Shown here piece by piece: positions 1-14,098 of a DNA stretch of 33,857 bases. Every line of letters starts with the position of its first letter. The first letter of the stretch is position 1. Position numbers and translations under genes: made by a program. The notes beneath the pieces are model-generated. The model saw only the letters and a list, made by a program, of their open reading frames with translations, made no database searches and was not told where the DNA came from. Origin of the DNA: Byssochlamys sp. IMV 00236 (taxonomy: Eukaryota; Ascomycota; Eurotiomycetes; Eurotiales; Thermoascaceae); contig MSJH02000297.1 of NCBI GenBank assembly GCA_001931875.2, positions 1 through 33,857 of the forward strand, in the 5' to 3' direction.

Positions 1-34
<34 letters not shown>
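1..34. repeat. poly-A run at the window edge
   Basis: The window opens with 34 consecutive A residues. They lie in the intron that precedes the first visible exon of the peptidase gene. A run this long at an exact edge suggests that the assembly stopped here, although an intronic homopolymer is also possible. Confidence 0.9.
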
Positions 35-40
<6 letters not shown>

Positions 41-88
41 GAACAAAAAGGCCAAAATTTACTAAATATGTCAATTTTTATGATTTAG

Positions 89-3000
89 GTTGCCCCTGGT
101 GCACAACTCATCTCTCTCCGCATTGGTGATGCTCGACTTGGATCAATGGAAACTGGCCCTGGTTTGACTCGTGCAGCTGCTCATCTGGCAATGCACAAGG
201 TTGACTTGGCAAACATGTCCTATGGTGAATCAAGTGGATTACCTACCGATGGACATTTCATCCAACTGTTAGCTAATGAAGCTATTGGTAAATCTGGTTG
301 TATCTTTGTCACTAGTGCTGGTAATGATGGGCCCTGCTACAGTTCGATCGGTGCTCCTGCTGGCATGGATGAGTCCTTTATTACTGTCGGTGCCTATGTT
401 AAGCATGCCCAGATGCAAGCTGAATATGCCTTGCTTGAATCAGTCAATGAACGTCCATTCACTTGGTCTTCAAGAGGACCCACAACGGATGGCTATCACG
501 GTGTTGACATTTATGCTCCAGGAAGCGCCATCACAAGTATTCCTGTTTATGTTTTAAACAAGCTTGATTTAAAGAACGGAACTAGTATGTCCAGGTAAAA
601 AACAATAATCATATCTTAGAAAGCAATGGCCTCTGACTGTGTATTTCATTAGCCCTAATGCTTGCGGTTGTGTTGCATTACTTGTTTCAGCCTTGAAGGC
701 CGAGAAACTGGAATATACACCTTATCGACTAAAGAACGCTATCAGACAAACAGCTAAATCCGTAAATGATCCTCTTAATGTTGGTTTTATTCAAGTAGAA
801 AAGGCATGGGAATACCTTGAAAACTACAAGGATCGTCAAGATTTGGATCTTTTGTATAGGGTAACAGTACAAAAGAGAGGTGTTCAGCGCGGTATCTACT
901 TGCGTGAGATTGAGGAGACGAGCAATGTTCAGTACATCAACACAAAGGTTCAACCCAAGTTCATGGGTGAATTTGACCCAGAGAATCCAAAGTATAATAC
1001 AGCCAAGTTCAACTATGAAGCACGTGTGGCCCTTATTGCTACAGAGACTTGGATCACTGTCCCAGACTATCTCTACATGCATTCTGGTGGCAACGCTTTC
1101 CAAGTCAAGGTTGATCCTACCTCTTTAGCTAGCAACAAGATTCATTACGGCGAGGTGTTAGGTTATGATACAGCCGCTCCTGATCGTGGGCCCTTATTTC
1201 GTGTGCCAGTTACGGTTATCAAGCCATTGGTGCCCAAAAACGGCTCAATTGAGTTCAAGAATACAGAATTTGAACCTGGTTACATTGATAGAAATTATAT
1301 TCATGTTCCTGAAGGCGCTACCAACGTTGAGCTCGTGATCAAATCTCGTGCTCCTGTTGAGACATCCCCTGCTCGATTTATGCTTCATCTTCTCCAACTT
1401 GTTCCAAAGCAAAACCAAAAGGGAAAGCACGCCTTTTCGGTTCTCTTGGGCGATGGATCATTCGGAAACCCAGCCTCTGAAGAGCAAACAATTTCTAGAC
1501 GATTATCTGTTCGTCCTAATCTTACGCTTGAACTTTGTCTTGCCCAATTCTGGTCTGCTCTTGGTAAACATACTGTCGACATCAGCCTCAACTTTCACGG
1601 AGTACAAATCGCTGGAAACCTGGCTAATGGTCAAGGCACCATTCGTTTAGAACCTCAACTTACTCGCTTGGAAATCTGCTCACCTCTTCGTAAAGAAGTG
1701 GGTGTAAACCCTAGCGTTTCTTTTGACAAATTGCGCAAGTACATCCGCCCTGCTGAGGCTACCATTACACCTATGGATGCTGAACGCGACTTACTTCCTA
1801 CCGGTCGTGTGCTCTATCAACTTGTACTTCGATACAACTTTACAGTTGATTCATCTACTTCTGTCATTCCTCGATTCCCTCCTGTTATGAACCAGCTCTA
1901 CGAACACTTTTTGGCAGGTGTCTTTGGCATTGTGTATGACGCTAACCGCAAGATTGTCGGCTACTTGGACGTATTTGATCACAAGATCAAACTTGAACAA
2001 AAGGGAGAATACACGATTATGCTTCAACTTTCGACCGAAGAAGAAAACGTACTCGAAAAGTTAAAGGGAACAGTTTGTGAATTGGATTTGGATTTGAAGA
2101 CGGTCAACTTCAACACGTATACAAACATTGCTGATGTCTACAAGAAGGACAGTTCAACTGCAACTAAAACCAATTTAGAGCGCAAGGACTTAACCGTGCT
2201 TTATATTGCAGCACCTACCGGGCAGGATGCTTTTCCCAAGGAGGTTAAACCAGGAGATGCTCTTGTCGGTAAATTAGACTTTGTCAGTAAGGTAGAGGGT
2301 GGTCAGTACAAGGCCATTTATACCGTTCCTCCATCACCTGCTGAATCAAAATCAGACAAGGAAAAGAACGAAAAGCCTACGGAAGAGGAAATTGAGCAGC
2401 AACTGAAGGACGCGATGCGTGATCTGGAGATATCCTATCTCAAGAAATTCGAAGCTGATTCAGCTGCTTACAAGGCCCTTTTATCCAAGATTGAATCACA
2501 ATATGTAGATGATATTGCCTTTTTAGAGTTCAAGCTGAGCCGTCTCTGGAGCACTTCAGGCAACTCAGAAATCGAAAGCTTGACCACACCTGGCAAGTTG
2601 AGCTCATCTGAAGCAAAAGAAATCATTCAAGTTACTGATGCCATCCTGGCCAAAATAAACGAACGAGAACTGTCTGAATTTTACGGCTTAAAGGAACCTG
2701 AAAACGAAACGGACGAACAAAAGAAGAAGCGCAAACAAAATGATCAAAAGAAGAAGCAGTTGGTCAACGCTCTTAAGCATAAGGCAATGGCTTATGCTGC
2801 CACACTAGATGATGAAGCTAATGTTGAACCCTTCAAGGCTACCGTCATGGCACTTCAACAATGGACCTCTGACGACAGTTCAAGCAATTTGACTTCGCTA
2901 TTGCTCAAGGTGAAGCAGGAGCGTAAGGCTGGCCACCCAGGTAATGCTCTTAAAGCCGTTCAAAAGTACTTGTCCGAAGCTTCGTTTACTTCTTCAAGTG

Positions 3001-3131
3001 TGAAGGATATTAGTAAGGTATGGAAGGTCCGTAATGAACTTTACAAAGAGCTTGGTTGGAACTTGTGGTCCGAGTATGATGACAAGTGGAGTGTTATTAG
3101 ACAACCACCTTATGGATATGCTCTCTTTTAA
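89..3131 (+). CDS. TPP2: tripeptidyl-peptidase II, C-terminal part (5' end missing)
   Basis: This is a large cytosolic subtilisin-type serine peptidase that removes tripeptides from peptides released by the proteasome. Two exons are visible: 89-594, entered through an acceptor AG at 87-88, and 653-3131. The AG|C junction joins the GTSMSSPNA motif in frame. The two exons encode 994 residues; the family is usually about 1250-1300, so roughly the first 250-300 residues lie outside the window. The catalytic Ser is in GTSM (codon 584-586) and the oxyanion-hole Asn is in SAGNDG (codon 323-325). The catalytic Asp and His would be in the missing exons. The long region after the protease domain, including a charged Lys/Glu stretch near 2340-2420, matches the TPP2 C-terminal extension. 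The gene converges with the arrestin gene, with 89 bases between the stop codons. The identification is secure because the order and wording of the motifs follow animal TPP2. Confidence 0.95.
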
Positions 3132-3157
3132 TACTGTTGTGTTTACACTATACATAT

Positions 3158-3173
3158 AATAAAGACATTTATT
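3158..3173. terminator. bidirectional polyadenylation signal between TPP2 and the arrestin gene
   Basis: The near-palindrome AATAAAGACATTTATT reads as AATAAA on both strands. It lies 27 bases after the TPP2 stop and about 48 bases after the arrestin stop on the other strand. One short element could therefore serve 3' end formation of both convergent genes. The role is inferred from the hexamer and its position. Confidence 0.55.
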
Positions 3174-3220
3174 ACGTTTGAATATATTTACAAAAAGATT
3201 AGAGTATGTTTAGAATGTGT

Positions 3221-4451
3221 CTACACTACACTTGTGGCGGTTGATGAAGACTCTTCATATCTCGGTGTATATTCAGGCAGGTCAAGGTCCACATTGACAG
3301 CATCATCGCCTCCGTTTCCAATGATGGTTCGGCCGTTCGAGTGAGATGGTTCTGTTTCTGTATATATGAAGTCAGTAGATAGGGATGTATCAGGTATAGT
3401 AGTTGAGGGGTAATCTGTGATAATGATGGGAAATTCAAGTACTACAGGTTCAACGTCCATGGTAGGTAATTTGTTAAAGTGTACTGTCAGTCGACACTGA
3501 TGGTTCACTTCGAGAAAAGGGTCGAATTGGTGAGTGCGTACTGATCTAACTTTAGGATTTGTGCTGATAGATAAGGGAGTTCGAATGAAGTGAGTATCAG
3601 AGTATTCTGAAAATGAGGGCATATGATACACTGCTGAAGGAAATCTTGTGACAATAGGAGGTAAGTTTTGAACTCCCTGTTTGGTACAAAATCTGTTTAC
3701 AAATATATATATATATATTTAGCCATCTTAAAATGCTTGTTATACTTTCATTTTACCTGTAATTTTCTATTTCCTCTACAGCCAACTCAATCCTATCTAC
3801 TTGCACTCTTTCCTTTTCTACACTACAGCGAAAGGCGATTACTATTTCACCTGATTGTATAGCAGCAGCCTTGGGTAACTCAGCCGACCACTCAAACCAT
3901 TCTTTTACACCAGAATACTCCATCGTGGGAATCATAGCACTTGGACTTGGAAGATAATGTCTATGGATCGTCACTGTCTTATGTGTCTTGTATTTTTTGA
4001 AAAAGGTTCCAGCTGAGAAATTAGCAATAAGGGTATATTCTACAAAGGCGTGACGAGTTCTGCTACTAGCAGGCAAGTGAGAAGGTAAGTGTAATCCAAA
4101 GTCGATTGATTCTTCACCAGAGAAGATGAGCTCCTTTTCTACTTCACAAATGGGCACAACTGTATGTATCCTTGTACTTGTTGAATCATCCATATCGCCA
4201 GCAAATACAGAAGGAAGAGCAGATCGAGGTATTTCGATGTCGATACCCGCTTTACCCACAAATTGAAGTGTGACTCTATTCCACTTTATCTTTCTATCAT
4301 AAAAATGAACAGTTCCTAATAGCTTTGTTCTCACTTGAGACATTGGATTGTCTCTACTTGCTGGGCCGATAAAATAGACTGGTGAATCATCAATGACAAG
4401 GTCAACTGGGATATGTTTCCCAAGGGGATTGTCTTGTGTGAATCTTTTCAT
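3221..4451 (-). CDS. arrestin-like protein (alpha-arrestin / ART family)
   Basis: Proteins of this family are adaptors that connect membrane cargo with ubiquitin ligases and endocytosis. The model has two exons: 4451-3757 and 3692-3221, with a 64-base intron of the form AG|GTAAAA...AACAG|A. It encodes 388 residues. The N-terminal part (about residues 1-150) has the beta-sandwich pattern of an arrestin N domain: a segment around VHFYDRKIKWNRVTLQFVGK, then a segment like IDFGLHLPSHLPAS followed by VEYTLIANF. The region after about residue 195 is the C-like domain and contains the DTHFIRTPLSIS segment. Close to the C terminus is LPEY, a variant (LPxY) of the PY motif bound by Nedd4/Rsp5 ligases. 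The start is the first ATG of the frame. Its leader carries long pyrimidine tracts (A-rich on the plus strand, 4470-4526). Which ART subfamily it belongs to cannot be told. Confidence 0.85.
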
Positions 4452-5020
4452 TATTTAAGAAATAAAATAAAAAAAAAAGAGAAAAAAAAAAGAACGGAAA
4501 AAAAAAAAGAAGGAAAAAAAAAAAAAGGTGACAAGGGTAAATGTGGGACAATTCAGTGAAAAAAGGTAAAAAGAAAGATGGAGTGTAATTTGTGTAAGTA
4601 GTTACACCAAATGCAGTCCCTTTTATGGTATCGCACGTACGAGTGTGCGTGGGTATCTGTTAGCCTTATTTAAATTGTACAAGGTTTCCTCAGATGAATG
4701 TCTCTTTGCTGTTCACTCTGGCCTTCTTGGTGTAATTTCCAAATTTGTAATTTTTGCAAACACTTAAACCTCATGAAGGTTATGGCTACTACTTCTTTTT
4801 CCTTCACTTTAGCAACCATAGTCTTTCTTAACTGCTTGGTAAACTGGTACAGTGAGCATTATAAAGGGATATATATATATATATGTAAACAGTGCTATAT
4901 TATTTAAAGAGTAGATAGTAATTTTTTCTTTTTATTAAAAAGATGTGAGCACAATAAATATAAATACAAATTGGATTTGCTAAAGGAATGCGAGAAAATG
5001 AATGAATGATTATGTTACAA
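4452..5020. other. spacer between arrestin and PGDH genes
   Basis: This stretch holds the promoter and leader of the arrestin gene (minus strand), including A-rich tracts at 4470-4526, and the 3' flank of the PGDH gene. A short plus-strand open frame at 4698-4907 has no protein-like features. There is a small imperfect inverted repeat (CGCAC...GTGCG) near 4631-4650. I see no further gene. Confidence 0.6.
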
Positions 5021-6512
5021 CTAATAGAGGATACGTGTCTGGATATTGGATGGTGTAACAATCAATGCGTCATAAAGCCCTTTAAGGTCTGTTATATCTG
5101 CTATATCTGCCATTACATAGGCTATGCTGCCTTTTGAGTCAGAATGTTGCTTTTCTACATTATGATCAGCAAAGATTCGGTTGATTTCCTATTTATGATC
5201 GATTAGACATGTTTATATAATAAATATACTCTTGCTACCTTTAATACTCCAGGTATATTACGATGAATATACAACACACGGACAGTACTGTTATCTTCTT
5301 CTCGAATAGCTCTCAGATCCACTTCTGGAAAATTGACTGCTCCAACAGAGGTGCCATCATTTATATACTTGATCAATGCTTGAGAAACTTCTAGACCAAT
5401 CATTCGTTGTGCTTCCTCTGTGGATCCACCGATATGAGGTGTTAGGATGACATTAGGACATGATATCAATTCTGGGTATTCATTAAAGTATGGCCCATTT
5501 GAGGCTGGCTCTTTTGGAAATACATCAATCGCTGCACCTCCAAGATGACCTGATTTAAGATATTTGACAAGCGCAGGGATTTGAACCACGGTGCCACGAG
5601 CATTATTTATAAGGTAAGCGCCTTTCTTCATCTTTTGCAGTTCTTGTTCGCCAATCATATTCTTTGTTTCTTCCGTTTCCGGTACATGGAGAGTAACAAA
5701 GTCAGAGATAGCTAATAATTCATGTAGGCTGTCCACAGGTTTGGCTTGTCCAAGGGGCATGATTTGGATCACATCGTAGAAATAAACAGTCATGCCCATG
5801 GCCTCTGCCAAAACGGACAATTGCGATCCGATGTGTCCGTAACCGACAATACCCAGCACTTTTCCACGAATTTCGAAACAGTTCTTTGACACTTTGTTCC
5901 AGACACCAGAATGCATTTCGTTATTGCGGTCGCCCAGATGACGTGCAAGTGTAATTATTTCACCAATAACCAGTTCTGCAACAGAGCGAGAGTTACTGAA
6001 GGGAGAGTTGAAGACAGCAATCTATAGAATACATCAGTAATGTGCTCATTATTTGTTCTTTCTTTCTTACTCCTTGATTAGCTGCTGCTTGAAGGTCTAC
6101 TTGGTTTGTACCGATACAGAAGCAACCAATGGCAAGTAAGTTTTTAGCTTGTTCAAGTACTTGCTTTGTCAATTTTGTCTTGGATCGTATACCAATGACA
6201 TGAGCGTCTTTAATCTTTTCAAGCAATTCATCGCCTACTAAAGCCTTTGCATAAGTCTCAACCTATCAAAAAGAAAAAGGGGAAAGGTTTATATACTAGG
6301 AATGCGTATATGTATATATATATTTATACCTGATAACCTTGTTTCTTGAATGATGCTATAGCTGTTTCATTGATATTTTCAAGAAGCAAAATCTTGACTT
6401 CATTTGTATTGAAAGGACGAAGTACTTTTGGTCTTGATTGATTAAATGAGCCTGAGCGCGTATGTTTTGATTTCGTTTGTTGAACTTTTACAGAATTATT
6501 AGCGTTGACCAT
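5021..6512 (-). CDS. SER3: D-3-phosphoglycerate dehydrogenase
   Basis: The enzyme oxidises 3-phosphoglycerate to 3-phosphohydroxypyruvate with NAD+, the first step of serine synthesis in the cytosol. There are four phase-0 exons: 6512-6330, 6262-6071, 6021-5239 and 5188-5021, giving 441 residues. The NAD-binding motif GYGHIG spans residues 185-190. The catalytic residues are visible: Arg267 in NNARGTVV, Glu296 in FPKEP and His321 in TPHIGGSTEEAQ. The last exon (about residues 386-441) together with the end of exon 3 forms the C-terminal ACT domain that in this family mediates serine feedback; it ends DALIVTPSNIQTRILY. I chose the ATG at 6512 over an in-frame ATG at 6599 because it has A at -3 and G at +4, and because the family N terminus starts near the PKVLRPF segment. 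The length lies between bacterial SerA (410) and yeast Ser3 (469). Confidence 0.95.
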
Positions 6513-7947
6513 GATTTTATTACTATTGAAAGAAGAGAGGAAGAAAGGAAAGAGAGGTGGATTTATATATACGTGAAATATCCATAGATTTTTTATCATA
6601 GATCTCAGATGCAGAAATTGAATGATCTTTGGTTACGGAGTTTAGTCAGATAACTGTTGATATGCCTTATTGAGTTTTTAAGAGTCATATTGATGATAAT
6701 CATTTCGGCAATGAGGTATTAACGTCACATCTCTTTCTATCACTCCTTGCCTCTCTCTTTTTCTTTATATGAAAAAGAATGACTAAAAGGAACGATTGTT
6801 CATTGGTAGCTGAGATCTACACTTGATAATCAAAAGCCTTTTTTTGCATTTCTTGTAAGACATAAACACGTAATAAATTCTAATAGGAGATTATGTAAAG
6901 ATGGGCTTAGGGTAAATAGACAGACAGAAAAAAAGGAGGGAAACTTGCTTCTTTTATTATGTCTCATTTTAACATAGTTTACTATTAGAATGAGGTAAAT
7001 AAATGAGGTATTATTACTATATAAGCTATATGCTGTATTCTTTTTATATATTTAAGCTACAGTCTTTAATTTATAATAAGAGAAGCTTAAGCATAAGACC
7101 TTTATTCATCTTCTTTTTCTTAATTTGTATACCAGTTTAAACAAAATCATCAAAGATCTACCAACTATCCAATCAAATGCAGTGGATTAAACGTAACTTT
7201 ACAAGATCTCTATGTTACCCCGAAAGTATCTCAAGAAAATCCAGGAACAATCATTGCATAACTGGAGTATAAGCAACTCATATCAAATTGATAAGAGTTA
7301 TTTTTTGCTGTTTTAACAAAGAATAGTAGAGCATGTATTGCAGAACTATGTAGGTCCTGACATATCCATGAAGCGGGTAGAAAGAAGCAGTGCACCGATA
7401 TGATTGGGTGCAAAAGTGGCTTGAGTTTCACAACAAATTGCGTCTTTCTATATGAACTGGCTTTTCATGCTTGTTTAAATCAAAGTATGGCTTGGACGCA
7501 ATATCCCGCAACTGACTTAATTAAAGCTATTTTTAGTGTTTTGAAGAGCTGGATAATAAAGCCGCGCAAAGCACTTTTTTTCAGAACTAATTCACTGGCC
7601 AATGTTGTCAGGTAAATTGGTGCTTGATTATTCCTGAATAGAAAGAAATAGCAGTATACAGTAAAGAATATCCACAACCTAAAAGGGATACAGCAAATAA
7701 CTAACGTACAAAATAATGAACAATTTAAGCTGAAAGAATGAGAAAGTTGAACTATGAAATACCATATATTCTACTATCACAATTAGAGCATATATCCTAC
7801 TTTCATTCTCCGCCATGTCAGATAATAATCATATAGATGACAATAATAGCATAAATATTCATGCTAGGGACATCTGAATACCAGTCATACGCGTCTTGCT
7901 TTTAGGAAAGGACTAGTCAATCTCATAATATTTAAGTGATATTAAAA
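6513..7947. other. gene-poor AT-rich spacer
   Basis: The proximal part (6513-6600) is the PGDH promoter region on the minus strand and contains TATATA-like sequence. The rest is AT-rich with short open frames on both strands (for example 7400-7615 plus and 7480-7677 minus) that show no recognisable domain. It may contain decayed remnants like those at 7948-8694, but I cannot support a specific one. Confidence 0.5.
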
Positions 7948-8694
7948 CGTATTTATTAACACATTCATCACATTAACAAGACAAGTGGTCCTAACTCTGC
8001 CATTTACCCTTTAATGCTCGTCCGACGTTTCACTGAAGTTGTAAATTAAAAATGGCCTTTACAGTGTCTCTGCGCATTTGACTAAGGAAATTTTGTCTTG
8101 TAAAATGTATAATCCTCGGTTTGCCAATCGCAAAGCATATACTCAAACATCAAATCTCATGACCTGTACGGCAGGAAACACCATATTCTTTATGCCTTTG
8201 GCTGGTAGGAAGAAAATCGTTCCAAAAAAATTGTTCAGATGACATTTTGTACCAAGTACAGTCTTCAATTTATCCATGAGCAGTTTTTTGGGAGTAGCCT
8301 TTTTCACAGCTTCAGCTGTTGCACCACCAACAATATCTTCATTTGGAGAAAATTACCACGATACGAAGATCCGTCCTGAAACGCAGTTAGTTCTTTTTAC
8401 ATGGTCTAGAAATGGTGTCACTACTATATGAATTGTTAATACTCTGATCTGATTAAAAAATAGTAATAGATACCAGTGATGCCATATTGTGCCTTTGCAA
8501 TCGATGTTATGTCGTGAGTTGTATGCGTAGCGTTCCTTTCCTTGCCAATGATCATTTACAGACACTGCTGTTTTGTATTTTCTGTATAAAATCCAAAATT
8601 CATTACTGCTGCGTATGTGATGAGAAAAGAGTCTTACTTTGGCTTATACTTGCTTATCGAATACGTACTTTGAGATTGCCAAAAGCGCAAGATG
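7948..8694 (-). pseudogene. decayed reading frame, possible remnant of a dispersed gene or mobile element
   Basis: One minus-strand frame runs from 8694 to about 7948 (roughly 250 codons) with only a few stops: TAA at 8646-8644, TAA at 8355-8353, TGA at 8145-8143, TAA at 8061-8059 and one more near 8012. Sequence this AT-rich would give about 18 stops by chance. The translation between the stops is protein-like, with segments such as LALLAISKYVFDKQV, EAVKKATPKKLLMDKLKTVL and YALRLANRGLYILQDKISLV. I recall similar wording in uncharacterised multi-copy proteins of Mucorales, but I cannot verify that here. No nearby start codon with a clear promoter is visible. An alternative is a live gene whose stops fall inside introns. 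I did not find splice pairs that remove all of them. Confidence 0.55.
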
Positions 8695-9410
8695 TTTTCA
8701 AAAGACACAATTTTTTTTTTGGGAAAATTAGACACGGAAAACATTCAATTAGGGCCCACGTATTCTTATTTTTCCCAGTGGATCAGCGTCCATAATAGAG
8801 ATCCATTCTATCTCTCTCTTTATATGCCTTATTTTTACATTTAAATGATCTTTTGATATCAATCAAAATCATCTGTTTCTACTTTTTACTGTCCCCTTTA
8901 TAATGAAAGGCTACTTCTTGGCGTAGACAATATCATTACAAATCCATTAGACTGCTTATGTCGGGATGACTAGGGATAAATGACGAATATGATGTTGGTA
9001 ATATTGGATGGCAATGTAACACGAATGTATATGTTACAAGAAGCGCCGTCTTTTTAACATTAGGCAAACGATAAAGTATGATATTCTATTCAAGGACGCA
9101 CTAAGTACAGTCCTTATACAAGGTGAAATAATGAACAAGATTAATTCTTTTTCCTCATGTACGATTGCATAATATCACAAGGATACCTCTTGTACCTACT
9201 TTTATTCATATAAAGTGTGTGTGTGTGTGTGTGTGTATGTGCGTGTGTAACTCAAATCTTTGCCGGTGTTTGAGATCATTTGATTTGATAACAGGTTTAA
9301 AGTCACAAGAAATTAAAAATGGGGAATCGGAATTGAAATGGAAATGTTTGAAAGTGATCTATTTTTACTGTCTACTTCCTTTTTCTGTTTTCGATGTTTA
9401 AAGAGCTCTT
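8695..9410. other. spacer upstream of the Zn2Cys6 gene
   Basis: This is the AT-rich 5' flank of the transcription factor gene. It contains the GT microsatellite at 9215-9248. The short open frame 9165-9401 is mostly translated repeat and flank, and I do not regard it as a gene. Confidence 0.55.
9215..9248. repeat. (GT)n microsatellite
   Basis: Eleven GT units run without a break from 9215 to 9236, followed by an interrupted GT/GC tail to about 9248. It lies about 165 bases upstream of the ATG of the transcription factor gene. Confidence 0.9.
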
Positions 9411-11724
9411 ATGGAGTCGAAGAAAAGAAAAAGAAAGGATAACGGAAATAGACTAAAGGTTGGAAGAGCTTGTTATACTTGTAGAGCTAAAAAAATCAAG
9501 GTATTATCTTGAATAATTGATCCACAATGATATCATTTATCAAGCCAATATATATACATATATATTTTTTAGTGTGATGGTCTAAGACCGTGTATGCAGG
9601 TAATTACTCATATTTATATATACATATATATCATCTATACATTCTATTGAGCCATCATCAAAGCTCACATATAATTATCTTTTTCATTAGTGTAAAGGTA
9701 GTTGAAGAAGAATGATAAAAAGAGAGACAAGAGAAGAAGAAGAGACAGCAGCTTAACGTTAAATACATATAGCACGTGCAATAGCATGTTCATTTTATAA
9801 AGACGGATCTCTAGAAACAGATGAGAGTGAGACTACTCCAGGGCAGATCACTTCTGAAGATCATAATGAATCAGTAGACAACAGCACTTCAAACACAGCA
9901 GAACAAGCTATTTTCTTTTCAGAATCAGTAGATGAACAACATACAAAATTAAAAAGAAAAGGTCCCATGTTGGAATCTCGAGTGAGTAACATGTTTGCTT
10001 GTTTATGTGATGCACTCAAAAAGACACCTTCACTTGACGGAAGAAAGTTATCTCAAAAGCTTTGGCCACCAGCAGGGTCATTTGGTAACTTTATTTCTTG
10101 GTCATTGGATCCACCACTGCCAAGTCGATACGCTGGATCAATCGAGATGCCATCAACAGAGGTGCAAATGGCTCTCATAGATTGCTTTTTTAGAACTCGA
10201 AATCAAGTACAACAGTGCATCATTCCGTCGTATTTTTATGAGCAACTCAAGGTCAAAGGATTATTTATTACACCGCTTCTTTTGAATGCCATTTACGCGT
10301 CATCTGCTCGATTTGTCAACATACCAGACTGTCCTAAGCCAGATATATTTTACCATAGAGCCAAGCGTTTAATAGAGGATTTTATGGACGTACCACGATT
10401 GAGCACAGTGGTCGCAGTGTATTTACTGAGTCTATACGAGCCCTCTGCTGATGTGTATCGACCAGGATCTTATCATTGTCGACAATGGTCTCTCTCAGGC
10501 ATGGCATGTAGAATGGCCATTGAACTCGGACTGCATGACGAAAGTGACGTAGACCCTAACTTATCCCCGGTGGAAAAAGAACTGCGTCGGCGAGTCCTTT
10601 GGGCATGTTATGACTTGGATAAGCTCCAGAGCTTAGGTTGGGAACGGCCATGGACGATCAGGCGCACCTATATCAGAACAAGGTTTCCCTCGCCGTTACC
10701 AGAAGAGACCTCAGAGGACCAGTATCGCCTAAAGGTGTTTTTGCACAGAATCAAATTTGCCCTTCTCGTCGAAGAGGAATTAGAACTAAGAAACATGAAT
10801 CGATCCACTTTGAGCAGTTTGTCTGAAGAAAGCGCCTCACAAGACGAGATTTGCTCCATCTTTACAACCCTTTTCAACAAGTACATTGACTTTTTTTACA
10901 GCTTGCCAACCGATATGCAGTGGACTCCGACAACCCCAGTTCCTGTGGAGGATGTGTTACAGTTACCAAAGCCAGATCCGGTTGTTGCTCATGTTCATTT
11001 ACAGTTTAACATCATCCTGATAGAGTTACTCACAAAGATACCGGCCACAGAAGCCAACAACTTCCAGCTACGTGTAGCGGCCGCATCTATCACACAGCTG
11101 GCGTATTATCTATGTCAGGAACCCGCCTATATCATAAAATTCGATTTTATTGCACACGCATTGATCCACGCTATTAAAGTTCATATGCTCCAGTTAGATG
11201 GATCTGACATTTCTGTAGTACAGCTGGCCTGGTGTTTATTTTATAGATGTATTTACTGCTTGCAAAAGTTGAATACATATGTGGTGATTCCAAACTGTCA
11301 CAAGTTTTTGCAGCAAGTCATTCAAATATACGGCATAGACCTATCTGATCCTTACCTTGATCTTAAATATCAAGTGCCTAAACCGATATCAACAACAAGT
11401 CACTATGGTAATCAACAAGGGCCATTTGCAAATTATGCAATAGACGACCGAACGCGCTTGTTTCAATATCATCATCCGTCAAGTATAATACAAAGTAGCA
11501 TATGGCCATCAACAAAGCCTTCAATACCAATAGTCACTGAAGAGGTGACTGTACCAAGTCAGCTCAATACTAGTCGGAGTGGTATATACAGTGCAAGATG
11601 GCAAGAGGACAATAATGGTGAACAACAACAAGATAGCAGTAAGCCCAATGTTTATATGCCTCAACAAGAACAGGAACAACCACCGCAAACGGCTTATAGC
11701 AACATAATGGATGGCTATCATTAA
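9411..11724 (+). CDS. Zn2Cys6 fungal-specific transcription factor
   Basis: This is a nuclear DNA-binding regulator. Four exons give 691 residues: 9411-9500, 9573-9599, 9691-9697 (only 7 bases) and 9773-11724. Joined, they give a complete zinc cluster with Cys at residues 21, 24, 31, 37, 40 and 47 (spacing C-x2-C-x6-C-x5-C-x2-C-x6-C). A basic stretch KKRKRK at residues 4-9 could serve as nuclear signal. An acidic/Ser linker follows. The fungal-specific factor domain starts near FRTRNQVQQCIIPSYFY and contains the typical ELRRRVLWACYDLDKLQSL and GWERPWTIR segments. The C terminus is rich in Gln and Pro. Three of the exon junctions cut the zinc cluster. Skipping the 7-base exon would lose the fifth Cys and put a TAG stop in frame, so the microexon is well supported. 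The target genes are unknown. The neighbouring sulfate gene converges with it and does not by itself suggest a sulfur role. Confidence 0.9.
9691..9697 (+). other. 7-base microexon of the Zn2Cys6 gene
   Basis: The sequence TGTAAAG lies between an acceptor (TTTTCATTAG) and a donor (GTAGTT). It supplies the fifth zinc-binding Cys, the following Lys and the first base of an Ala codon. Without it the frame after the second exon meets a stop within four codons. Confidence 0.8.
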
Positions 11725-11765
11725 ATAAAGAGAACTTTTTATTAAAATACACGATTGTTTTTATT
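11724..11765. terminator. convergent polyadenylation signals between the Zn2Cys6 gene and MET3
   Basis: AATAAA on the plus strand (11724-11729) overlaps the stop codon of the transcription factor gene. The reverse hexamer TTTATT occurs at 11738-11743 and 11760-11765, 47-74 bases after the MET3 stop on its strand. The two genes therefore end within 87 bases of each other. Confidence 0.45.
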
Positions 11766-11811
11766 GTCTACACATATAAAATGAAAAGAGGAGAGAGGGG
11801 GAATAAATATC

Positions 11812-14098
<2,287 letters not shown>

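Noticed and set aside
4698..4907. Plus-strand open frame with a hydrophobic stretch
   Set aside because: It ends in translated TA repeats, has no clear start context and lies in a promoter region; most likely chance.
6324..6599. Upstream in-frame ATG at 6599 as the PGDH start
   Set aside because: The added residues are hydrophobic and unlike the family; the TATATA-like sequence lies between the two ATGs and the 6512 ATG has the better context.
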